The notes: generated by a model from the sequence alone, not told the origin. 64,000 bases of DNA from Lithospermum erythrorhizon (GCA_019722365.1 JADFUC010000157.1:1-64000); one strand, 5' to 3'; shown: positions 45,534-58,373, counted from the stretch's first letter. Translations and numbers: made by a program.

Positions 45534-47579
45534 TCACGAGCCAAATTAAGCTTGCTTTACATTATTTATTTTATGCTTCGTTTTGTTTTTATCAATTTTT
45601 TATTCGACACTTGCTCATATATTTAATCGATAAATATATGATGGTAATAAATCACCATGTTCTTGATTATCGATTTACACGCTTTTACAAAGTTTACGAT
45701 GACAGATATCATATTTTGTTAACATAGATTTGCTTCATAAATTAAAAGGACGATGAATTGGTTTTGTTTCAAAACAGTTTTGTAAAACGTGTTTTGGTGT
45801 GTAATATTTTGTAAAATTACAAATTAATTTTTCTGAACCCAGATAGGATGTAGAAGATCTCCATTAAATTTAATAATTTTTGATTTTTTCTAAATGCCTC
45901 AAAACAATTTTGAGATTTCGACTTTTTAATTAATAATTAAATATGAAAAAAATTTATTTTACCGAAAAGACCAACATGGATTTGTCTAACAAACTTTTGA
46001 AGTTTAACGTGTTCGAATCTCATAAAGTTTAAAATTTTTAAAGCCTCCAAAATGATTTTACAAACGAATTAAATTAAATTCAAAACCGAGTTAAATATGG
46101 TATTATTACCATAAATCGGGCCGACCGATTCTCCGCGACTTGCTGGGCACGCCCAAAGGTCGGATCGGGCGATTTTGGTACTAAAACGACGGCTCTAACT
46201 ACCTACTCCAGCCGGAGTCACAGTCGACGGTCGGCCGCCGTAGGCCGGTCGTCCGAGCCCATTATGACGTGTGCCCTAATTTTGAAAAACCCTAATTCCG
46301 AATTTATTCCTTATTTTGGTTTCCTAAAATTATGGGACTAGTTATATTTCGGTTTTTATTGATTATTTGTCATTTTAATCACCTAATTGATTGTAATTAA
46401 TTATGTGATGACAATTAATTAATTTCCTTTATATTATATCTTTTAAATGGCATTTAAAGTGATATAACATTTATGGTAACAATTTCACTACTTAATATAT
46501 TTTAGAATATATTTGTGATGAATATTTTTCTATAATATGTATATGGTTAATAATTATTGATAATAATTATTGATTGACATGTGTATGATAATTGAGTTTA
46601 TATTAATTAATTTTAATACGTGGTATCATAATGGATTAATTAATTTGATAATTATAAACATGCATTTTCCAAATGCCATTTAAAAATATTTATTAAGTTC
46701 ATTTATGTGATTTAACAAAGTGCCTATATTTTGTAACGGTGATCGGAATAGTAGGTATACAGATATGGCCCATTTATTTATTTTTCTGCCTACGAACCGT
46801 AATGTCAGAATGATCTTTCTCAGCCATATTTCTTGTATTTATTTATTTCATCGCTTTACCCACAAGTCATAGTCGCCTTAGAATGGTTAAGATATAAATA
46901 TCGTATCGTGCCGAAGATATCAGCATCATTTCACGCGGTATTCTGTGGACCGGATGGATCCGTATACAAGATACAAGAATTGGCGACTTACGTTAGTATT
47001 TGATAAATACTTAATAGGTTCTAGGGGCCATATCGTATATCTCGAATGTGGATTACTTTTTTTATTTTCATGCTACATGTATCGCTTTCGACATGCGTAC
47101 AAGACGCATGAGTAAACGAAACAGCAATAATAATCTCACCACTCAAAATTTACAGCAGATCGTCAATTTTAAAGTCGCGAATCAATCAAGTACACCGTGA
47201 CGGGCGGGTGTTATAATGTTGCATTTGATATGACAAACGGATCATGTTGAAGTGATTTACCACCAAGGGCTTTCGACGATCAATCCAAGTACCTTTGGTT
47301 TAATTCAGGCGCTTAACCTGCCGGAGATACAATGTCAGTAGCATCTGTAGAGATGCTGTACACACAAGAGTTATGTAGTTTCATATAATTCGGTTGACAA
47401 CCTACTATTATAACTGATTCAAAATGTAGCAATGGCTGTCAATTTAAGTGTAATAGGCTCCCTACACAATATATTTCGTGAGACGAAGTATTAGTATTTA
47501 CTCTCTCAATCATTTGTAAGTGTTTTAGTACGATGAAGCCATCGAAGTCCGTTATTTTATTTACTTATTCTGTAGAATT
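45534..47579. other. non-coding leader of the nested element
   Basis: AT-rich except for a CG-rich island at about 46110-46260 (a GGTCGGCCGCCGTAGGCCGG tract). No primer-binding site or domain recognised. Confidence 0.35.
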
Positions 47580-48415
47580 AATATGGCTACCACTATCGCT
47601 ACTCCTAAGAACTGCCACAAAGACTTGAAAAGTGCAAATTCTAATAACTCAATTTTGATTTATGGTCTCGAAACTTGAGAATCATTCCCTGCCAGCAGAG
47701 GACTGAATACTTGTTTAACAACAAGGTTCCTCAAACCTAACGATAGTGCCTCCCATCGGGAAAAAGTGGATCCCACAAAAAGCACAAGTTCACAGCTGTG
47801 GACGCCCAATAACATGTTATTAATATGGAACCTTCGCTCCAAATTCAATATGCGAAAAAGGTGGCAAAGATATGACATATACCGGCACTTCGAGGAATTA
47901 TTCGAAAGGAAGCTAAACGGTAGATATGACACTGCTCGTGTTTCCTCGTGGACAAGCATGTTGGGAACGACAGCCGCAAGCCTCATATCATTAAATGATT
48001 GGCTCGGGTCGATCGACTAACGCTCGGGCACCAGCTGTTAACCGGCCGGTGGATCTCATCTTGAAGTCTTCCGCATAAATTCTCTCAGTTTGTCATGAAC
48101 TTCAATATGCACAAGTTTGAGTTATTCCTAAACGAATCGCATAAGACGATCATTTAATGCCGAGACGAACTCGGTAAGACTAAAACTTTCTATTCTTTCA
48201 AGCTTTTGGTGGTCCAAAATGTTAAGAAATTCAATAGTTAAGTTTGTTTACAAGCGCGGTTCGAAAGTAATCCCAAAGTTGCCGGAAAGTGGAGAGCTAG
48301 GGAAGGATGACAAGTGTCATTATCAAGGAAACCGGTCACCGGAAGTCGAATTCGCTAAAGTTCACGATGATAAGAATGGTCTCACGACCGCCGCCCATGT
48401 GCATGTATGTTAGTC
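47580..48415 (+). pseudogene. copia gag-like remnant inside the nested element
   Basis: An ATGGCTACCACTATCGC start near 47583 is followed by frameshifted text. Near 48310-48375 the sequence reads GKDDKCHYQGN and later EFAKVHDD, resembling the CCHC zinc knuckle at the end of a copia gag with two ligands lost. No integrase or RT follows. The match is weak and rests on the knuckle-like part. Confidence 0.35.
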
Positions 48416-48970
48416 AAGCTTGTACAACTTAATTCTACTGGTGCTAGACACCGTCAGGGTTCTCATATTTGTCATAATATGTGAACTCAAGTCAAGTAGA
48501 AAGAGACTCGAAAGAGGGAACCATTCACAAGGAAACAAGCGCGAAGGTCAGCGCCCCGTTAAAGAGGATCCATTAGTTTAAATTCTGCCCACGCCTCTTG
48601 CTTTGAACTTATCTCCGGTTTACTATGTACCCGCACTCAGAATATTATTTCTATTTCTGCTTTTCAATAATGATGGTTTTTCATTTTCAATGGGGATCCC
48701 GGCTTAATTTAGGATCACTGTAACGGGTAAAGAGATTGCACGCTTCCCTTCAAAACGGTCTATACGTTTTAGACACGATTAACGAAGTCATATAACATAA
48801 ACTTAAAACTAATAAGCCCTCGATTTACTTAAACCAAACATACCTACGTGACAAGCAGATTAAAAAGGCCACATTAATTCAGAACCGAATCAAGAAACTC
48901 CACTCCGTGGAATACTAAGCGTTTCGATTATGAATCATACGATAAGCCACAGCCTTAGTTTTCCTGCAAA

Positions 48971-49999
48971 TGACCAAAATGCCTTTCACCGGGCTTAAAT
49001 GAAAGTATGTGATTTATCGGGGATCAATTCATTTATTGTGCCCGCGATAATTGTGTATCAAATCATTTACCAACTGGGTTAAATGTGATTATCGTAACTT
49101 ACTGCTCAACTTAGTAATCAGATATTACTACCAAGGGTTCTCATGATAATTTGGGTGGGTTACGGAAGCGATTGCTGTGATCTACCATTAATCGTTATAA
49201 TAGTAATTGGTCAATTATTATTATACAACTTTACTATTATCTCGAGCCTGTAAGGTCACACATACAAATGACGCTGAAGTTATATTTCATGTAATAAATT
49301 AAAGAGAACTATATATGATTTTATTTCAATTACAAGTGGATTCTACATTTTATGAGAATATCGATTGAATAAATAGAATCAATTAAATAGTTATTTAATT
49401 TATTCGAGTAATTTTAGTATTTATCGATAACTTGAAAGATTATTGATATTTACTCATTACTATTTAATTAGCTTAATTAAATAGTTCAACTTTCATTACA
49501 ACTCATTAGTGTCTTAACGAACTACTGTAGTTAACGGTCAAGCTAATACTTAACGGAGCTGCTTATCGGGCTCGTTTTACCTAGCCTCATATAAGAAAAC
49601 TTTTAGGGTTTTTTTCATCATAAGTTTTTGAGAAAATTTTATCACAAAACCCTAAAGAGCCGCCCTCGCCGAAATTCCCAAGCATAAAGGTTTTTCTAGC
49701 TTTTGTTCATCCTTGTTTACTAAAGATAAATTAGTTCTCGATTCAACCCTCTCGAAAGCGGACCAACCAGATATCACACGATCGAGCATCAGCACGCGCC
49801 GAAGGAGTCAAATTCACGCCATGAATTTGAAGCGCCAGAATCCTTAGCTGAATTTACCCGCCGCACGTAATTACTCGCTTATTCATATATCAGAATATAT
49901 GTTTTTGTATTTAAATAATTTAGTACGCACTTTAAGATCCCCTCGGAATTATGTATTTGTATTTATACTCACATATCCATAGTATTTCCATCGCCTACA
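48971..49999 (+). repeat. right LTR-like repeat of the nested element
   Basis: Direct repeat of 44518-45533. Its box reads CTCATATAAG (about 49586). It ends TCGCCTACA before the LTR sequence resumes. Confidence 0.65.
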
Positions 50000-51506
50000 C
50001 CCCCTCAATGTGCATATCACACCAAACCTCCCGAATCCACGGGGCTACCCACACAATATGCACACCACACCAAACCTCCCGGTCGGGGTCACCACCGCTC
50101 CGCAAATAACACACAAAGCAATCAAAACACATCTGCACACAAATTTCAATACGTACCACACACAAAGACAAGTACACACACAAAGACACGCGTATACCCA
50201 CAATCTCATAACATGAATCATAATCTCAATTATCTCATAATATAACTCATAATCATAATTATCTCATAATATCAATCAAAATCTCAATTATTTCATAATA
50301 TGAATCATAATTCACAATTTCCACATAATATCAATCATAATCACATAATACATGTCAACACAAATCCCAAGACAACACATGCAAAATATATAACATAATA
50401 TATAATGAAGCGTCTCCCCATCGTGGGAGATTTTGTACCGCCAAAGCAAGAATGAGTAGATTCAAGCTTAACTCCTATTCAAAGAAATTATACATTAAGG
50501 CACATTCGATAATAACCTCTTAACATCTATATAAACCCCGAGTGTTATACCACGCCTCAGATTCAAATTTACAACTCTTAGAAATCATCATATCCCCAAC
50601 ATTGGTATATACTTCCAAACATTCCAACGAATTCACATTCCAATCGCCAAATCTGCAAAAATCTCAATATTCGGGTCATCACCTTATTACCCCAACAAAA
50701 AATTTAAGCACATTCTAATCAATCCAACAATCAATTGACAACTAATTAATCCATTAAATACAACCTCCAATTCAAACACTAACGCCATAAACTTTCCCAA
50801 AACTTTCAACCCAATCACCTACTCATATCCAAACCAATAATTCTATTCCCAAAACAACTATATTAAAGTCCTCTAACCTCATATTACAATTTAGAGTTAA
50901 TTTAAGAAAAGTCAATAAAAGTCAACCCTCAACTTACACCACTTTCTAACCCCAATAATTACTCAAAATCACCTCTAATCCCCTAAACGATACTTAGATA
51001 ACATTTCTATACCATAATAAATTCAAGATCTAAAAGTCAACACAAAAGTCAAACTAGTAAATGGTCAACTATAGCCTCAAATAATGAGATCGAGGATCAA
51101 AACTCATACCTTCGATGAACTAGACGGAAACGAGATTACGTTAGATTCCACAAGATTTGCCAAGAAAAAGAAAAAAAATCAAGTGAAGTTTGAGAGTAGG
51201 ATTCGCCCTTTTGCTTAGAAAAAAGCAAGTTAAGAAAGATTCACGACAATGCTGGTGTGGGATAAGTATAAGAAGTTAAAAGGGGACCTTTATGGAAGTT
51301 TAGGTCTCGTTGTTCGGCAATTTCGCTCGGTTAACAACATAATTCGAACACAAGTCAAATTACATTTCTATTCTCAAATATATTATCGCCCAACCCATAT
51401 TATCATTATTCCATTAAAAATTTAACTTCACCACAAAACATTCAACCGACAACTAAAATCACATTAAGAAAAAATGCTTATACCGAATAAAAGTTATTTC
51501 AGTTCA

Positions 51507-52745
51507 ATACATTCAAAGCGTGTATTGGCCCAAATTATATCAAGAAATGCACTGCAGTTACTATAACACTCACTCACGAAGACCACATGTATGAAGGAAA
51601 TGATGGAACAAACAATTTTGTGGCTTTCACTGCACAAATTCTCGGCTATGGATCACATCCGACAAGGATCACATACTTAACAAGACGCTGGCCATTTATG
51701 AAGAATACACTAGAAAGAATTGATAGCAAATTATCAAATACTTTCACAAATAGTCAAAACTGATACAAACCTACACCACCGGTAGGCTAGTAGTGCCGAA
51801 GATTCGATCACTTGAGAATATGGAACTCACTAAGGCTGACAAAGATCAAAAAATGGAGATCGGGTATTTTAGGAAAGATTCAAATATGACAAATGAGTTA
51901 AAATGATGAATCAGAGCACATAAATACTTGATGAAATTCTAGAGAAAGGCAAAAATAACATATCTAACTCGCATTGGGATGTACCGGAAGTTATAGGCAG
52001 AAAAGGTCAAGCTACTACAAGATGGGTAGCAACAAGCCATCAACAAGAGTAGAATGTCCAAATTTCGTGGCGGAGAGAACGTCCGACCACCGCCAGTGAC
52101 AGTTATGAAAGGAAATTTATCCTGAGACGTTATCATTACGCAAAAGGCCATATAAATTCGTGATTGCTATAAGATACCCCTCCATTTCAAATTAATTGAC
52201 GTTTTTGGGATTCCCGTGTCAAGGCTTGATCACAGATATTTTTTTTATCAAATAATCCAAAAAATATAAAATTGATATCATTGGATTTATTTTTAAAATA
52301 TTTTCATAATATTATTTTTTTGTAATTTTTCATAATGTTTTTAAAAAAATTTCATAATTTGTCATAATGTATAATTTTTGTAATATTATTTTTTTGTAAT
52401 TTTTCATAATGCAAATACTATCTACCCAAGATGCAAAGCACAGAATATGAACCAATTGCGAGTAGTTATTGCTTACCTCTACCGGGGCGCAACGTACTGG
52501 GAATGACGGGTATTGGAGCAGCGGATGTTCGACATACGACAGTGGAACAAAGCCTATCTAACTAAGATAGAAAAATCGAGAGGATCAAGCATTAAGAGCT
52601 AAAGGAAAATAATCGAAAAAAAGGCTCAAATGGATGATTGCCAAAATTGGAGAATGTGTTGTTAGTCGATGGTTTGACAATCAACCTCATAAACATCACT
52701 TAGTTGTGTGATGAAGGAATGAAGGTAGCTTTCACCAAGGATGCA
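51507..52745 (+). pseudogene. Sirevirus gag end, protease region and gag-pre-integrase block
   Basis: At the right edge of the inverted LTR the gag frame resumes with CATTCAAAGCG (H-I-Q-A) and CCAAATTATATCAAG (P-N-Y-I-K). Next comes EGNDGTNNFVAFTAQI (about 51594-51640). Near 52655-52745 the pre-integrase text VDGLTINLINI and LCDEGMKVAFTKDACDV is well kept. No protease DTG motif was found. A Stowaway-like insertion at 52178 lies in between. Confidence 0.65.
52178..52410. mobile_element. Stowaway-like MITE remnant
   Basis: The left end TACCCCTCCATTTCAAATTA resembles the Stowaway start TACTCCCTCCGTCCC. The right end is not preserved. The body repeats TTTTTTTGTAATTTTTCATAATG at about 52316 and 52388. 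Confidence 0.45.
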
Positions 52746-53425
52746 TGTGATGTTAGCAAGGATACATCCGGTTTTTTCCGGATATTATAACCTAATTGCA
52801 TCGGATCCGGTTTTTACATATAAATAGAAATACTGACCTGATCCGGTTTTTCTTAATAAATACCTGTTTTAATCCGGTCCGGTCCTTAAAACAGCTAATC
52901 TATCTATATATACAAGTTAGTAAATACCAAAACCCTACCCCATTCCATCCGTTAGCCGCAACGCACTGCACACCTAGCCGCCTCTTCTCCTCCGTAACCA
53001 CGCTTATATCAGTGTAGATATATTCGGACTACTCCAAGACTCTAGATACAATCATTTTTATCTAGCTCTTTCCCCAAATGTCTGGTCTCAGAAATTCCTC
53101 TCTCAAATACCATATGGCCATTGTCACTCAGAGTCTTATAAGTTTTTTGCGCTTGCTGAATCATCAACATGTATGGTCGATATTTTTTAGTATTAAGTCC
53201 TAAATCGACCCAAGACATTCACAAAAAAATGTCTATCAGCAGTGTCCAACCGGTCCAAAAACCGTAAAGCCGGTCTGCACTGAAGGCAGTTTCTGCTTGA
53301 CTAGAATCGCTTTTTACCTCCTAAAAAACCAAAAATCGAAACTGTGTTTTTTCACCCCAAAACCGTAAAAAGCCGGGTCCAACTGTACTCCCTACACCCA
53401 GCCTACGCAGGAGAAAGGCTCACCA
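52746..53425. mobile_element. unidentified insertion in Sirevirus pol, hAT-like motifs
   Basis: The pol text stops after ACDV and resumes at the integrase core near 53426. The intervening 680 bases hold repeated (AT)CCGGTTTTT words on the left (52767, 52806, 52850) and AAAAACCGTAAAGCCGG words on the right (53259, 53363). CAGTGTCCAACCGG faces CCGGTCTGCACTG near 53239-53283. A TATATATAC box and AAAACCCTA leader-like words lie near 52905-52940. Confidence 0.4.
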
Positions 53426-53726
53426 CATCGATCGTATGATCATGGCAAGGAATTCGAGAATGCCAAGTTCAATGAATTTTGTAACTCAGAAGGAATAAAA
53501 CATGAATTTTCACCCATCACTCCTCAAAGATAACGGGTATCAAGGAGAGAAAAATAGGACTATTCAGGAGATGGATCGAGTTATGTTGCATGCGAAGAAG
53601 ATCCCTATCAGATTTTGGGCAGAAGCTGTCAATACTGCTTGCTACATTCACAACAGGATCAATCTTCGACCAGGAACAAACAATACCACCTATGAAATAT
53701 GGAGGGGGAGGAAGCCAAATGTATAA
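53426..53726 (+). pseudogene. Sirevirus integrase core (partial)
   Basis: It begins with the broken text GKEFENAKFNEFCN and continues in a 74-codon stretch with ENRTIQE-like, RVMLHAKKIPIRFWAEAV and CYIHNRINLRPGTN blocks, then YEIWRGRKPNV. This is the second half of the copia integrase catalytic core and the start of its C-terminal domain. In the window the N of the KNRTIQ block is kept. The upstream half, with the first aspartate, is missing because of the insertion at 52746-53425. Confidence 0.85.
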
Positions 53727-54179
53727 CATTTTCATATCTTTGATAGTGTTTGTTATATTCCTGCTTCGCTACTTAAACAAAGGAAAAAGTTCATGTTAAT
53801 GCGATTTATATATTTCTTGGGTACTCTAGAACAACAAAAGCTGAGTTTACAACAACGCATACGTGTAATCAGCGGAATCCATAAATGCCGGCGTTATCGA
53901 TCACACTACCCTGTGAGCAGGTGCTAAAGGTTAACTGTTGTCACTCCATTAGTCATCGATAATTCAATTGACTTTTAATGAAGAAGATAAAATGTCAATC
54001 CAACTCGCTTATTGACAAACAAAGATTGAGCCACCGCACGAATTTAGAAGACACATCTCGCAGTTAAACATAATCAAGTATAAACGGCGAAACGACCACT
54101 GTGCCATGACAGGCGGATTACGTAAAGATGGTCGACTCTTGTAAAAAACTTATTTTTCCAACATCGAACCAAAGGATGT

Positions 54180-54960
54180 AAAGTTGTCTTCGCAGACGAA
54201 TTGTGATCAATGCCATCCGCAGTTAATCGTGCAATTTGAAAGCGAAACGATAAAAGGAGATGATTTCAGCACGAAAGCACTACAATGTCATCGTACTCAA
54301 GTGATTTTCAAGAATAAATCTAATGAGCTTGGGAATGTTATCAGGAACAAAGCTTGGCTGGTGGCACAAGGGTACACTTAGGTTGAAGGAATTGATTTTG
54401 AGGAGACATTTACCTCGTGGCCGCATCTGTATAATCGATTATTACTTGCCCTGGCGTGTCTCTTAAAATTCAAGTTATATCAAATGGATGTCAAGACTAC
54501 ATTCTTGAATGGCATAGTGCAAGAAGTATATATGGAACAACCTAAAGGATTTGAGGATGCTACCAAGCCTAATCATGTGTACAAACCGGGTTAAGGCTCA
54601 GGAGGGCTGAAATAAGCCCAAGAGCTGATATGAACGGTCAATCATCTTCTTGTTAAAGAATGGATATGTTCGTGGAGTGAAATTTAACAACACTCTTTTC
54701 TACAAAAAAGGAGAAATTAGTTGACGGTTGCTCGAATATATGCCGATGACATCATTGGGGAGTGTCAAATCCACCGTAAAATGCTTTATTCAATGATGAA
54801 GCGCCGAATTTTGAGATGCAGCACGCGGGAGAACTCAAATACTTCTAGAATCTCGGGAGGCTAAACGGAGGACAACATATTTATCTCTCGCTTAAGTATG
54901 TCAAGAATATCAGGAAAAAGTTCGACTTGAATCAAGAAAGTCAAAAGAACTCCACTGGCA
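54180..54960 (+). pseudogene. Sirevirus reverse transcriptase (copia RVT_2)
   Basis: Landmarks in order are NKAWLVAQGYT (about 54346-54378), then after a stop VEGIDFEETF, LYQMDVKTTFLNGIV (54474-54518), and EQPKGFEDATKPNHVYK (54534-54587). The catalytic motif reads IYADDI at about 54736-54753, where YVDD is usual. Stops and indels occur between nearly all blocks. The piece lies between the integrase remnant and RNase H, as expected for Ty1/copia. Confidence 0.85.
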
Positions 54961-55645
54961 ACTCATGTCACATTACCAGAACGTAAGATGGTAAAAGGTT
55001 TGATATCAAAGAACTATGTAAGAGTTTATCGGGAGTTTATTATATCTAACTGCCAGGCCGACATTCCTCACTCTATTGAGTTTCAGGTGTATCATGCAGC
55101 TCCTAAGGAACATCATCTGAACCTTGTGAAGAGAATCATCAAATATATTCAAGGTACTCTGAACCATGGATTGTTGTATACTTTTGATACTAATAGCTCT
55201 TTTGTTGGATATTATTACGACGCCGACTACTAGAAATATCGGTGATGTGAAAGAGCACTTCGTGAGGATGCTTCTTTTCGGGGAATAATCGTCTGTCATG
55301 GTTCAAGAGGGAAGCAAGTATGTAACTCTATCAACAAATTAAGCCGAGTATATTGTTGTCAGGGAGGATTGTGGGCCAATTTTTATGGACGGCTAAACGC
55401 TAAAGAGTACGGTATCAATTCAAGTTTTACGACATCATCATATAATACGAGTTCCATAAGTATCTCAAGAACCCAAAGGCAACACAGCCAGTAATCAAGC
55501 ACACACATAAGGCATCACTTTATTGTGAGAATCGTCAAGACAAGATCATCAAATCGAGCACGCGAGTACGTATAAGCAGTAAAGAGATATCTTCACAAAA
55601 AGCGGCTGGGATGTAATCAATTTGAGTACCTAAAGACGCTCTCTT
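54961..55645 (+). pseudogene. Sirevirus RNase H region
   Basis: An 81-codon stretch (54988-55233) holds HLNLVKRIIKYIQGTLNHGL and then SSFVGYYYDADY, the copia RNase H entry with its catalytic-aspartate block (usually GYCDADW). Further broken words follow to about 55645, where the pol end LADIFTK-like region should lie. Many frameshifts. Confidence 0.75.
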
Positions 55646-55974
55646 TAAGATTATGTGCGATGACAAATAGCACCATCGAATTGTTATAACACCTTTCAGA
55701 GAGCCAAGTGTTATAACAATTGGACGGCTAGAGGCTCAACGGTTATTTTCTAGAATTGGCGGTTATCAAGGAGTTAATTACATGCAGCTTTATTGAAGAA
55801 CGTGGTATGGCAGTTTTCTCTCACCACTCATATACTCTCAACCCACTCACACAAATTTCATTGCCGGTTAAACACTCAAACCTTTCACATTCAAACCATC
55901 ACTCTCATTGCAACCATCCCAAAATCTCTCCCCAAATTTCTTATTCCGAAATAAACCTTCCTCATCATAAAACA

Positions 55975-58137
55975 ATGGTGAAAATACATGGAGGCACTTC
56001 TGGTACAAACAAGAGAGGCAGAGGCGACAAAGGCACTCAACCGCCCCAACTTGTTGGGGTCAAAGAAAAAGGGGAACACATACCTCTTCAATCTACTCCT
56101 CCCCAATCGAAGCAACAGATGGAGACTCCTGCTCAGAACCCTGATGTCTGGCAGCTGCCATGAAAGGACAATGTTGTTCCAGAGGAGCCAAATTCAGAGC
56201 ATAGGGATCACCTTCAAGCCGAACACAGTGCTATAGATGAAGGAATGGGCATGCATGTCCCTCCAACGGGTGATGATTCTGGTAAGAACCCTATTCCTGA
56301 CTCAATTTCTACTGAGAGGGTTGCTAGCACTGAAATCCTAATTAGCCCAATTGGGGAAAATCAGGAGGGTAGAAATTTAGATTCTCAACATGTAGTGGTT
56401 GATAATATTGTGGAAGAGGTCGACCCTGAGAGGGTGACTAAGAATGTTGAGGGTGTTCAACCAGGTGTCAAGGATACTTCTATAGAGACAAGATTTAAAT
56501 TTGCAAAGACTCATAGTTCTATAGATCCTACTGTAGCAGAAATATTGGCTGAGATGAGTAAAGCCAAGATTGGTGGTGTTAGTGGGAGTAGGAAAAAGAA
56601 AAGGTTGAGGAAATAGGGTGTACCTATTAGGCATGATGTTAGGGATGTGAATCCATTTGTTGAGGAAGTAGCAGTTGATTCTCCTAGGGCGAATCAAGAT
56701 GATGATGACGTTGTGATTCTGTCCTCGACTGCTAGTAGGATAGGGCCAGTGCTGCAACCCTTGAGAAGAAGAGAGCTGCACTAAGTGCAGGGGGAGATGT
56801 TATTGACTCTGCAGAGCTTGTTGAGGCTATAGATCTTGAGGAGCTTGAGACGTTGGTTGAGAAGAAGGCTACCAAGAAGTGTACATGCAAGGCCAAGAAC
56901 CTAGTAATGAGGAGTTGAAAGGAGGTGATATGCCAAAGAAGAGGAATGGGGTTGTTATCTCTAAACCCTCACAGGGTAGGGATAAAGACAACTTTGTAGT
57001 TAATGATGTAGAGGATGTTGCTGCTAGCCTTGCTAAGAGAAAGCCTAAGGGAAAACTGAAAGTGAATGATGATAGGAATAGAATCAACAATAGGAGGATT
57101 GCCAAAGGTGTTGAAGATATGTCAACTGAGGGAGTGCAATTCTGTTAAGAAGAGAATGAGGCCAGATGAAATTTTTTCTGTGCTAGGAACATCCTCCTTG
57201 AGAGATATCTTTCAAAGGAATCTAGGATGCAAGCAATTGGAGGGGACATTGGGCCATATTGGCCAAGCATTGTGAGGGAGTTCATCTGTAATCTCTCTGA
57301 GGATGTTACTGATCCATATAGTCCTATGTTTCATAAAGTCAAGCTGAGAGGACAAGTGTTTGAGTTCAGTCCTGTTATGATAAACAGGCATTATGGAAGG
57401 GGAAATGAAGGCATTACTGGCCAACATTGAAACTGTTTGATATCATCAAGACCTTGACAGGGAATGCTCTATCTGCATGGCCAACCAAGGGACAACTACA
57501 AGCTTCTTCCTTGAGTTTGAGGTATGTTTTCATGCACAAAGTGGCTATTGCAAATCTGGTGCCTACCTCCAACAATACAAATGTCAGTAAAACTGTGGGG
57601 AGAATGATGTATGTCATGGGATCTGATCAGGACTTGGACTTTGGAATGGTGATCTTTGAACAAATTGTGGATCACTCGAGGACTAGGGCAAAATTGAAGT
57701 CTATTGGATTTCCTAGCCTAATCTGCAGTATTCTGATTCCCCAACATCCTGAAGTGCTGAGAGCTAGAGATGGTCCTAGAGAAGATGCCAAACCTTTGAC
57801 CATTACTAATAAACTGATGGCTGGGAAGCATGTCGTAGATGTGGAGATCAAAGGTGTTGGGCAATCTGATGTTGTTCCTGAGGGGGAGGTTGTTGCCTTA
57901 CTAATCAAGGCCTATGAAGAGGAGCAGCAAAGGCTGGAGGCTGAAATACATTTGAAGATGGGCAGAGTTTCTGAGCTAAAAGCCAAACTTCAAGCCATGA
58001 AGACCACTGTCCCTCCTGCTGTCAATGATCTTGTGCCAGCTGATGATGCAGAACCAGATGCGTTCCCTCCAATAGTCAATGATCCTGCCTCTGATGTTGT
58101 TGGTGACCCTGATGAGATCTCTCCGTCTCATGTGTAA
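55975..58137 (+). pseudogene. Sirevirus env-like ORF
   Basis: It lies after pol and before the 3' LTR. A probable start is ATG 55975 (MVKIHGG, basic region). One frame runs to 56781 with only two internal stops (56161 and 56614). Frame changes follow, then a 67-codon stretch (57227-57430: GGDIGPYWPSIVREFI) and a long open part (57427-58137). The latter includes LTGNALSAWPTKGQLQASSL, RMMYVMGSDQDLDFGMVIFE and a coiled-coil-like EEEQQRLEAEIHLKMG near the end. It matches the retrotransposon env-like / plant transposon protein family of Sireviruses. No signal peptide or membrane segment is evident, and function is unproven. Confidence 0.78.
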
Positions 58138-58373
58138 TCTTCTTTGGGCTCATTTTTAAGACAAATAGGGGGAGTATGTGTATGTTTCGCCCCTTATTTG
58201 TTATGGATATTTTTACTTTTGTTGTTTTTGGATTTCTGGGTGATCAACTGCTACTAACAGTTGGTCTGACTGCTATTGTGAACTAATATGTTCTGATTTT
58301 GTGTTGTTTTAACACTTATGTCTTGCTTCTGAGGCTTTTCGAAAGTATTGGGGATTTTTCATGAAAAACTAAT

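Larger units (their letters stand above)
44518..49999 (+). mobile_element. LTR element nested in the inverted solo LTR, pol lost
   Basis: Two direct repeats of about 1 kb (44518-45533 and 48971-49999) match along their length. Shared words include CTCATTAGTGTCTTAACGAA, ATATAAGAAAACTT, GAAAATTTTATCACAAAACC and a TTTTTGTATTTAAATAA word. Each has a TATATAAG or CATATAAG box, so they look like LTRs. The interior (3.4 kb) has no pol domain, only a gag-like remnant. A C-rich 5-bp duplication (TCCCC and CCCCC) is possible but not certain. Ends are approximate. Confidence 0.6.
43764..51501 (-). mobile_element. inverted solo LTR, same family as 2252-5703, itself interrupted
   Basis: On the minus strand it starts TGAAATAACTTTTATTCGG (cf. 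TGTAATAACCGTTCATTG at 2252) and ends GTCGTTACA, like the first copy. Matching internal landmarks include TTGGTGACT...GTTGATA and GGCCG near the 3' end, and GTTGACTTTT repeats near 50900-51060. Without the nested element (about 44518-49999) it is about 2.25 kb. The Sirevirus gag reading frame stops at its left edge and resumes at its right edge. The expected target duplication is degraded (GGTTT against GTTCA). Confidence 0.7.

Noticed and set aside
57427..58137. 236-codon ORF, the longest in the window, as a host protein
   Set aside because: It lies between copia pol and the 3' LTR and matches the Sirevirus env-like family, so it is element-encoded.
55975..58137. An infectious-type viral envelope gene
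   Set aside because: No signal peptide or membrane segment is visible, the frame is broken, and the Sirevirus env-like label reflects position rather than proven function.
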